Assembly: GCF_021183825.1 (NCBI RefSeq)
Contig: NZ_CP089211.1
Location: forward strand, 3,012,501 to 3,076,500
From: Sinomicrobium kalidii
Lineage (GTDB): Bacteria > Bacteroidota > Bacteroidia > Flavobacteriales > Flavobacteriaceae
Direction: 5' to 3'
Length of the DNA: 64,000 nucleotides
The notes below the pieces were generated by a model that saw only the letters and a list, made by a program, of their open reading frames with translations, was not told the origin of the DNA and ran no database searches. Shown here in pieces: positions 14,812-21,502 of the stretch (position 1 is its first letter; each line of letters begins with the position of its first letter). The position numbers and the translations under genes are program-made.

Positions 14812-16497
14812 ATGACGACTATAAGAACGTTAATTTACATCGCAATAAGTTGGTTATTGTGGAATTGCTCTCCCAACAAAACTTCTTCTCTTTCACCTGT
14901 TTCGGTTGATGACGTACTTTCCAAAAAAGCTGAGATTGCGGAAAAAGAACTAAATAACTGGCAACATAAGGACTACCTTTTGGATACTATTCCTGGGATT
15001 AGTTTGGACAGAGCGTATAAGGAGATTCTGGAAAAGAAAAAAGGAATAGGTGTTATTGTCGCAGTATTAGATACGGAAATTGACATAGCACATGAGGCAC
15101 TTAAAAATAATATATGGATAAACCCTAACGAGGTTTCAGATAATGGAATAGACGATGATGGCAATGGCTATGAAGATGATGTACACGGTTGGAATTTTTT
15201 AGGAAATAGTCAAGGAGAGAACATCATTCATACAAATTATGAGGTAGTACGCATCGTTAGGAAGTATGAAGAAAAGTTTAAAAACAAATCAGAAGAAGAG
15301 ATTCCTGTTCATGAGCGTGAAGAGTTTTCTATTTATGTTAAGGCCAGGAAAGTTTATGAAGAAAAGCTGAAAGAGGCCAAAGATAATCAGGAATATGGAG
15401 ATTTTTTAGTAAATACTTATCCTAAGTCCAAAGAAGCATTAAAAAAGTTTTTTCCAAAAGAAGATTACACAGTTGAGCAGCTCGATAGTTTGTATGCTTT
15501 AAAAGAGAAAGAAGATAAGGAGTTGGCCAGCCTGATTTATTATATGTCGGATTATATAAAATATAATCTGACCCAGGAATGGATCTATGCAGCTAAAGAT
15601 GAAGGAGATGCTTCTATGAATTACTGGGCGAATATAGAATACGATGATAGAAAAATTATAGGTGATGATCCTGAAGATATTACCGACACCGGTTACGGAA
15701 ATAATGAAATTAGTACCAAAAACGGTCTTGAAAAAGTGTATCCTCACGGAACCTATGTAGCGGGACTTCTCGTTGCTTCTCAAAATTCTCGTGGAGTAAG
15801 AGGCATAAGTGATCGAATAAAGATTATGCCTGTAAGGATGTCTCCTTATGGAGCGGCTCATGATAAAGATATAGCCTTGGCTATTCGTTATGCTGTGGAT
15901 AACGGAGCTAAAGTTATTAACATGAGCTTCAGTAAAAAATTTTCATTACACAAAGAATGGGTATTTGATGCTATTCGTTATGCCGCTGAAAAGAATGTAT
16001 TATTGGTAACTTCTGCTGGCAATGATGGGATCAATATAGACGAGTTCGATTATTATTACCCGAATGATGCTAAAGATAGTATGGGAGAGGTAGCAGACAA
16101 TTTTCTAATTGTAGGGGCCATTACCCCTTATGTAAATGAAAACTTGGTGGTTTCTTATTCCAACTATGGAAGGCATAATGTAGATGTATTTGCCCCAGGT
16201 TATGAACTCCTCACCACGGCCCCCGATAATTCATACAAACAAATGCCAGGTACCTCGCTGGCTTCTGCCATTGTATCCGGGGTGGCAGCGTTAATATGGT
16301 CCTATTATCCGGATTTGTCTGCTTCTCAGGTAAAGAAGATCATTATGGATTCTGGGCTGTCCTATAATATAGAATGTAACATCCCTGGAAATGAAACTAA
16401 GGAAAAACTGCTTTTTCGTGAATTTTCCCAATCCGGTAAAGTAGTAAATGCATATAATGCACTGCTTATGGCCAGAGAAATTTCTACTGAGAAATAA
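14812..16497 (+). CDS. Subtilisin-like (S8) serine peptidase lipoprotein
   Basis: 561 residues. The start MTTIRTLIYIAISWLLWNC is a lipoprotein signal with lipobox LWNC, so the enzyme is membrane-anchored and extracytoplasmic. Catalytic triad: D87 (VIVAVLDTEID), H312 (YPHGTYVAGLL) and S482 (MPGTSLASAIVSG). The spacing between Asp and His is unusually long, with about 150 mostly helical, charged residues inserted. It could trim or degrade exported peptides, or act as a maturation protease for the cluster; the function is inferred from context. A terminator precedes it and one follows it, so it is its own transcript. Confidence 0.88.
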   Translation: MTTIRTLIYIAISWLLWNCSPNKTSSLSPVSVDDVLSKKAEIAEKELNNWQHKDYLLDTIPGISLDRAYKEILEKKKGIGVIVAVLDTEIDIAHEALKNNIWINPNEVSDNGIDDDGNGYEDDVHGWNFLGNSQGENIIHTNYEVVRIVRKYEEKFKNKSEEEIPVHEREEFSIYVKARKVYEEKLKEAKDNQEYGDFLVNTYPKSKEALKKFFPKEDYTVEQLDSLYALKEKEDKELASLIYYMSDYIKYNLTQEWIYAAKDEGDASMNYWANIEYDDRKIIGDDPEDITDTGYGNNEISTKNGLEKVYPHGTYVAGLLVASQNSRGVRGISDRIKIMPVRMSPYGAAHDKDIALAIRYAVDNGAKVINMSFSKKFSLHKEWVFDAIRYAAEKNVLLVTSAGNDGINIDEFDYYYPNDAKDSMGEVADNFLIVGAITPYVNENLVVSYSNYGRHNVDVFAPGYELLTTAPDNSYKQMPGTSLASAIVSGVAALIWSYYPDLSASQVKKIIMDSGLSYNIECNIPGNETKEKLLFREFSQSGKVVNAYNALLMAREISTEK

Positions 16498-16579
16498 TCA
16501 TCTGACACAAAGGAGAAGAATACAATTTCTACATCTCGTTATTCCCTTTCCCTTAATTATTTTAAACTTTTATAGGAAT

Positions 16580-16619
16580 AGAAAGGTTGCTATGAAAAAA
16601 AGCAATCTTTCTTTTTTAT
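16580..16619 (+). terminator. Terminator after the subtilase gene
   Basis: AGAAAGGTTGCT (16580-16591) pairs with AGCAATCTTTCT (16601-16612) with one G-T pair, followed by TTTTTATT. A short reading frame across this hairpin is therefore not a gene. Confidence 0.82.
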
Positions 16620-16979
16620 TAAGTAATGATTTTGGTGATATACTAAATCGTAATATATACCTCTCTCCAGTAAACTACATATGTATTTGGTTTAAAAGAT
16701 TATTTTAATCAATGGTGAGGCAGTTTACTAATGGACTTAAATATGTATACCACACAATCTTTTTGATCTACAAATGTATCGCAATATTTTGATTATCAGT
16801 TTTTTTTGATTTGATATGGATTAGTCGTAATTCAATGAATAACGAGTCGATTTTCACGGAAAGTCGATTATAAATAATTGCTTGTCATTGATATACTCAA
16901 TAATATTGAGGATGAAATGGAAAGCACTTTTTTGTGTCAAAATTTTCGCAAGTGCGGTTCAAAATAATAGTTAGAGTAT
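16620..16979. other. AT-rich gap before the receptor gene
   Basis: 360 bp with no gene. An 8-bp inverted repeat AGTAAACT/AGTTTACT (about 16669 and 16729) is the only structure noticed. It presumably holds the promoter of the operon beginning at 16980. Confidence 0.4.
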
Positions 16980-19385
16980 ATGAAGCCTAATAGATTGTTA
17001 TTTATTCTTTTTATGATACTACCAATACATATATATTCTCAATTTCAAATTTCTGGGAAAGTAACAGATAGTGAAGGACAGGCTATCGAATTTGCCAATG
17101 TGGTTTTAGTTCCACAAATAAAAAAAGATATAGTAAAAGGAGCAATTACTGACTATGGAGGAGTTTTTCATATTACTAATGTATCAATGGGAACCTATAA
17201 AGTTACCATTAGTTTTATGGGGTATGAAGATTGGAATAAAAATATTCAAGTAGACAAGGATATAAATGTTGGTACTTTAAAATTAAAGGAAAGCGCTGAG
17301 ACCTTAGCAGAAGTTGTAGTGGAAGGTAAAAAACCTCTTATCGAACGAAAAGTAGACCGGTTGGTGTTTAATGTAGAAAATAGTATTGCTGCTACTGGAG
17401 GAGATGTCTTGGATGCATTAAGAGTCACTCCAAGAATTAAGGTTCAAAACGATCAAATTTCAATGATCGGGAAAAGTGGAATGGCGGTAATGTTAGATGA
17501 TAAGTTATTACAACTTTCCGGAGAGGATCTGATAACTTTTTTAAGATCGATTAAATCGGAAGATATCAAAAGTATTGAAGTAATTACGAATCCACCTGCT
17601 AAATACAGTGCAGAAGGGAATAGTGGTCTGATTAATATTAAAACGAAAAGATTAAAATATGATTCTTGGGGAGCAGCATTACAATCGACTTATCGTCAAG
17701 CCACTTATCCTATTAGCACTATAGGAGGGAATTTTAACTATCGGAAAAATAAAATAAGTATTACCTCAAGCATAAACTATTTAAATGGTTCTTTAGCTCC
17801 TGATTTGAATAGTAAAATTTATTATCCTGAAATATTGTGGACCGAAGAAAACAACAGGAAAGATTTTTATAATTCATTCAATGCGAGATTAGGAGTGGAA
17901 TATAGAATTTCTGAGAAAACATCGATGGGAATTAACTACAACAGAGTAGATAATAAACCAGGAATCAGGGATGATATAAATACAAAGATTATAAATAGAA
18001 GCTCTTCACGGATCGATTCTTTAATTAATACTACAGCTGAAAGTACCATAAAACGAAATTCAAATATTTTCAATTATCACTTGGTTCATAATATTGACAC
18101 GATAGGTAGAAAACTATCCATAGATGCGGATTACTTTAATTATGAAAATCATATGAATAGAAATTTCAGGACTAATACTTTTTTACCTTCTGGGGATAAT
18201 ATCGAGGAATCATACGAAGCCGCAGATAATATAGGTTTTCAAAAAGTAGACAACTATTCAGTAAGCGCAGATATGGAACACCCTTTACAATGGATGAATT
18301 TGAATTATGGCGGAAGATTATCATTTACTAAAACTAGTAATAAATTTTCTTTTTATGATTTAACAAGTGGAGCACCTATCCTTGATTTAAATCAGAGTAA
18401 TGAGTTTATTTTTCACGAAGATACACAAGCTTTATACATTTCGGCTCAAAAAGAAATTGGTGACAAATGGGAAGTACAGGCTGGGCTTAGAATGGAGAAT
18501 ACTCAAACCAAAGGAAACTCATTAACATTAAATCAAGTAAATAAGATTAGCTATACCGAATTTTTTCCCACCGCTTATATTGTTTATACACCAAATGAAA
18601 ATCATAGTTTTTCGATAAACTACGGTAGAAGAATTAACAGGCCTTCATTCGGTCTTTTAAATCCATTTAGATGGGTTGCTTCACCGTATTCATATTCCGA
18701 AGGGAATCCGTATCTATTGCCTGCTTTCAATCAAAATATAGAATTTGAATATTCTTATAAGGATTTCTGGGTATCAACTATTTATTTTTCCAGTCTGTCT
18801 GACGGATTTGAACAAGTTACTATTATTGACGATCAAACAAAAGTTCAGCAGATTATCCCATTGAACTTTGTCTCTCATAAAATGTTTGGAATTAATGAAT
18901 ATCTCTTCGTTAATCCTACTGATTGGATGGAAACCAACTTTTATGCAGATATATACTACAGTAGCTCAAAATCAAAAATACCGGAAACACTTGATTTTTT
19001 AAGTGGATGGAATGGTGAATTTACCATCAATAATAATCTTATCCTAAATAAGGATAAAACAATGTTTTTTAGCCTTTCATATAGTTATGTCACAAAAGGA
19101 GTAGACAATTTGGATAGAAATACAGCTTTTAGTCAATTAAATGCCGCCTTGAAATTCTTTTTTATGGACAAGAAGTTACAGTTGTCTATTTATGGCAATG
19201 ACATACTTAGGACTAATAACCCTGAATACATCTCCTACTCAAATAACATCAAGAACTCTTTTAAAAATTATCGTGATGAAAGATTTTTAAGAGTGGCTTT
19301 GTTGTACAAATTTGGAGCCAAAATAAAAACTTCTGGGAAAAGAGAAATAAAGAATCAGGAAGAGATCGATAGGAGTAATGATTAG
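16980..19385 (+). CDS. Outer-membrane beta-barrel receptor (TonB-dependent receptor-like)
   Basis: 801 residues. A signal peptide (LLFILFMILPIHIYSQ) is followed by a carboxypeptidase-regulatory-like beta domain (QISGKVTDSEGQAIEFANVV; YGGVFHITNVSMGTYKVTIS), a plug-like part (RVTPRIKVQNDQISMIGKS; IKSIEVITNPPAKYSAEGN) and an OMP_b-brl_3-type barrel. It lacks a clear TonB box and is shorter than SusC proteins, as in the outer membrane beta-barrel family common in Bacteroidota. In this cargo it may take up a ligand, release or bind the exported peptide, or signal to the regulator at 12727. It opens the peptide operon and the oxygenase follows at 118 bp. Confidence 0.82.
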   Translation: MKPNRLLFILFMILPIHIYSQFQISGKVTDSEGQAIEFANVVLVPQIKKDIVKGAITDYGGVFHITNVSMGTYKVTISFMGYEDWNKNIQVDKDINVGTLKLKESAETLAEVVVEGKKPLIERKVDRLVFNVENSIAATGGDVLDALRVTPRIKVQNDQISMIGKSGMAVMLDDKLLQLSGEDLITFLRSIKSEDIKSIEVITNPPAKYSAEGNSGLINIKTKRLKYDSWGAALQSTYRQATYPISTIGGNFNYRKNKISITSSINYLNGSLAPDLNSKIYYPEILWTEENNRKDFYNSFNARLGVEYRISEKTSMGINYNRVDNKPGIRDDINTKIINRSSSRIDSLINTTAESTIKRNSNIFNYHLVHNIDTIGRKLSIDADYFNYENHMNRNFRTNTFLPSGDNIEESYEAADNIGFQKVDNYSVSADMEHPLQWMNLNYGGRLSFTKTSNKFSFYDLTSGAPILDLNQSNEFIFHEDTQALYISAQKEIGDKWEVQAGLRMENTQTKGNSLTLNQVNKISYTEFFPTAYIVYTPNENHSFSINYGRRINRPSFGLLNPFRWVASPYSYSEGNPYLLPAFNQNIEFEYSYKDFWVSTIYFSSLSDGFEQVTIIDDQTKVQQIIPLNFVSHKMFGINEYLFVNPTDWMETNFYADIYYSSSKSKIPETLDFLSGWNGEFTINNNLILNKDKTMFFSLSYSYVTKGVDNLDRNTAFSQLNAALKFFFMDKKLQLSIYGNDILRTNNPEYISYSNNIKNSFKNYRDERFLRVALLYKFGAKIKTSGKREIKNQEEIDRSND

Positions 19386-19502
19386 TTCATATAAAATAGG
19401 TTGCTAAGATAAAATTGTAGAAGACAGAAGTTTCCTCGCAAATACCATTTACTATAACATAATCTAAATCAAAATATTTGTAAACTTTAAAATATTGATA
19501 CT

Positions 19503-20789
19503 ATGGAAACATTGCATGAAACTGTAGTTAAATCCAAAGAGCTCTCCTCTGATTGGTGGGATAAATTTCTCGAAGACACAAAAAATATGACCCAGCCATT
19601 TCATTACAATAATGTATTTGATGATCATATAGAGCTGAGGCATGGAGTGTTAGAGATTTTCAGGAAGTTAAGGAAGGGTGAATATCCATTTAGGGTATAC
19701 ATAGAAAATAAGAGAAGAGATGATTATAATGAAATCCTTTTTGAAAACAAACCTGAAGAGAAGGAAGATATAGAATCGTGGAGTAAAAGAATTTTTGCTT
19801 TCCAAAAATTTGGAATTATCCTGAATCATGGTGAAAGTTATGATAGAGGATTGTCATTATCGATTTTAAAGTATTTAAAACCTTTACTGGATAAAGTAGG
19901 TTATCCGGTTCATGGGATAGATTTTACAATTTTTATAGGGAATTATGGGTGGACCCCTTTAGGGATCCATACAGATAATACTGGAGAGAATGTCATGCAT
20001 TTCCATTTGGGACCTGGTGAAAAAACAATGTATATATGGGATACAGAAGAATTTAAAGAACAGGGAGGAAGAAGTAATGATCAAAGAATAGATAAATTCC
20101 TTCCCCATGCTAAACACAAAATGACATTTGGCCCTGGTGGAATTTTTTTCATGCCTTGGAATTTCCATCATATAGGTCAAAGTGAAGAGTTGTCGGTGGG
20201 GCTTTCCGTGTGGTTGAACAGGCCAAGAAGGGATGATCTTATTTCAAAGGTTTTCGAGGAAATACATAAGGAATACACGATTAAAGAAGCAATAAGGGGT
20301 AAAGAGGATACGAATATTCCAATTATAGACCTTAAAAGAAATCTATTAAAAAATGATGTTTTAGAAACTGTATTAATCAATGTCAATAATGATATAAAAG
20401 AGATGACAGTTTCAAAGCTAATAGAAACTTCTGTCAGAGATTACCAATATTCTTTAAAGAGTAATTTAGGATATGCTATCTCTTTAAAAGAGCAGATTAA
20501 TAATAAATCAGAACTAACACTGGATAGCTATATTAAATTAGACTATCCTTTTGATATTTTGTACTACACTCCTGATAAAGAGAGGATAAAAATATTCATA
20601 AAAGGGAAAAAAATAGAAATGGTCTATCATTCGGACATTAAAACCTTAATTAATCGAATTAACACCGCTCAGAAATATAAAACTTCGGATTTATTGTCAG
20701 GATTATTTGTAGAATGGCCGGAAGGAGCTGGATTGAGAATTCTGGAATTAATTTACGAAAAAGAAGGAATACTAAACTCTATCGATTAA
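19503..20789 (+). CDS. JmjC/ROX-like Fe(II)/2-oxoglutarate oxygenase, putative peptide-modifying enzyme
   Basis: 428 residues. The cupin fold is marked by PLGIHTDNTGENVMHFHL with iron ligands H156 and D158, a probable 2-oxoglutarate Lys in EKTMYIWD, and the distal His in FMPWNFHHIG (H223 by alignment with the FPHEG motif of ribosomal oxygenases such as YcfD), then LSVGLSVWLN. The N-terminal 120 residues and a C-terminal part from about 290 (possibly winged-helix, as in ROX enzymes) flank the catalytic domain. The next three genes are GG-leader peptides, so the likely substrates are their Lys/Glu/Asp-rich cores, perhaps hydroxylated on Lys, Asp, Asn or Arg. The chemistry is inferred; the family call is firm. 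Confidence 0.72.
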   Translation: METLHETVVKSKELSSDWWDKFLEDTKNMTQPFHYNNVFDDHIELRHGVLEIFRKLRKGEYPFRVYIENKRRDDYNEILFENKPEEKEDIESWSKRIFAFQKFGIILNHGESYDRGLSLSILKYLKPLLDKVGYPVHGIDFTIFIGNYGWTPLGIHTDNTGENVMHFHLGPGEKTMYIWDTEEFKEQGGRSNDQRIDKFLPHAKHKMTFGPGGIFFMPWNFHHIGQSEELSVGLSVWLNRPRRDDLISKVFEEIHKEYTIKEAIRGKEDTNIPIIDLKRNLLKNDVLETVLINVNNDIKEMTVSKLIETSVRDYQYSLKSNLGYAISLKEQINNKSELTLDSYIKLDYPFDILYYTPDKERIKIFIKGKKIEMVYHSDIKTLINRINTAQKYKTSDLLSGLFVEWPEGAGLRILELIYEKEGILNSID

Positions 20790-20809
20790 CCATAATTTAA
20801 ATTAATGAC

Positions 20810-20965
20810 ATGAGCAATAATCAATTAAACCAGTTTTTAGCGATTAAATCATACGATACTTTGCATACTGATCAAGTCCAGGGAGGCACCTGTAAAAGAA
20901 AAATTAAAAGAAAGAACAAAAACGGAGAACTGGAAGTGAAGGTCAAAGTGAAAGGTTGCGAGTAG
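20810..20965 (+). CDS. GG-leader precursor peptide A, cationic core with two Cys
   Basis: 51 residues, 20 bases after the oxygenase. The leader NNQLNQFLAIKSYDTLHTD leads to QVQGG. The 25-residue core begins TCKRKIKRKNKNG and ends ELEVKVKVKGCE: 10 Lys or more plus Arg, with strict alternation of Val and Lys near the end and a Cys close to each end (C28, C50), suggesting a disulfide-closed beta-hairpin around NKNG. The leader is homologous to that of the next two peptides. Too small for standard gene callers, but the leader conservation makes it secure. Confidence 0.8.
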   Translation: MSNNQLNQFLAIKSYDTLHTDQVQGGTCKRKIKRKNKNGELEVKVKVKGCE

Positions 20966-21040
20966 GGTATTGCAATTTTATAGCCTACAGGAATTCTAGT
21001 GTTGTATAATATTGCGCAATTATTATAAATCAATGTAATT

Positions 21041-21320
21041 ATTTATTAACTATTAAAATTTTTAACCATGAGTAAATCACAATTAAATGATTTCTTAGGA
21101 GTGAAATCTTTTGACGCTCTGAACACTGACTCTATTCTTGGAGGTTACACCGACAAGGAAAAAGAAAAAAAGAAGAAAAAGAAAATTGAAGCTGAGATTG
21201 AAGTGGATTTGTAAATTAATTATTAACCATTAAAATTTTTAATCATGAGTAAGTCGCAATTAAATGATTTCTTAGGTGTAAAGTCCTTCGATGCCCTTAA
21301 TACTGATAGTGTAATGGGGG
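21041..21320 (+). repeat. Tandem duplication covering peptides B and C
   Basis: The segment from about 21041 (ATTATTAACTATTAAAATTTTTAACC type leader DNA, quoted in part: TTAAAATTTTTAA) through the leader codons of B recurs from about 21216 through the leader codons of C. The two units are about 177 bp apart. Similarity drops sharply at the GG codons. Confidence 0.7.
21068..21214 (+). CDS. GG-leader precursor peptide B, zwitterionic core
   Basis: 48 residues. Leader SKSQLNDFLGVKSFDALNTD then SILGG; core YTDKEKEKKKKKK followed by IEAEIEVDL, 22 residues. One block is purely cationic with six consecutive Lys; the other alternates hydrophobic and acidic residues, as in a beta-strand. No Cys, Ser or aromatic apart from the first Tyr. 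It shares leader and 5' untranslated DNA with peptide C, showing tandem duplication. Confidence 0.8.
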   Translation: MSKSQLNDFLGVKSFDALNTDSILGGYTDKEKEKKKKKKIEAEIEVDL

Positions 21321-21394
21321 GATTAGTGGAAGGAAAGAAAAAAAAGAAAGATAAGGAAAAGGAGATTGACATTAAAGTAGACGTAGACCTATAA
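21245..21394 (+). CDS. GG-leader precursor peptide C, zwitterionic core
   Basis: 49 residues. Leader identical to peptide B through DALNTD, then SVMGG; core LVEGKKKKKDKEKE followed by IDIKVDVDL. The same architecture as B, a Lys-rich segment followed by alternating Ile/Val and Asp/Lys, although the core sequence has diverged much more than the leader. This is the pattern expected when the leader is read by shared enzymes and the core is free to vary. Confidence 0.8.
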   Translation: MSKSQLNDFLGVKSFDALNTDSVMGGLVEGKKKKKDKEKEIDIKVDVDL

Positions 21395-21406
21395 TTCTTT
21401 TTTATT

Positions 21407-21442
21407 TATAGCACCTTTAGAGTAGAATCTAAGGGTGCTATA
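21407..21442 (+). terminator. Hairpin between the peptide genes and the exporter
   Basis: A 15-bp stem TATAGCACCTTTAGA (21407-21421) with TCTAAGGGTGCTATA (21428-21442), one G-T pair, 6-nt loop. There is little T-run after it, so partial termination or RNA stabilisation of the peptide transcript, giving more peptide than exporter, is likely. Confidence 0.65.
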
Positions 21443-21502
21443 ATGTTATTAAAATTAATAGTGTCCTCGTAATTAAGTTCTCATTAAACTATTTTCCAGT
21501 CT

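Noticed and set aside
16448..16708. Plus-strand frame of 86 codons after the subtilase
   Set aside because: It runs through a clear terminator hairpin (16580-16619) and shares its beginning with the subtilase gene in another frame.
19503..20789. Aspartyl beta-hydroxylase or phytanoyl-CoA-type assignment
   Set aside because: The HxD...FHHIG arrangement and the SVGLSVWL strand match the JmjC/ROX cupin better than those families.
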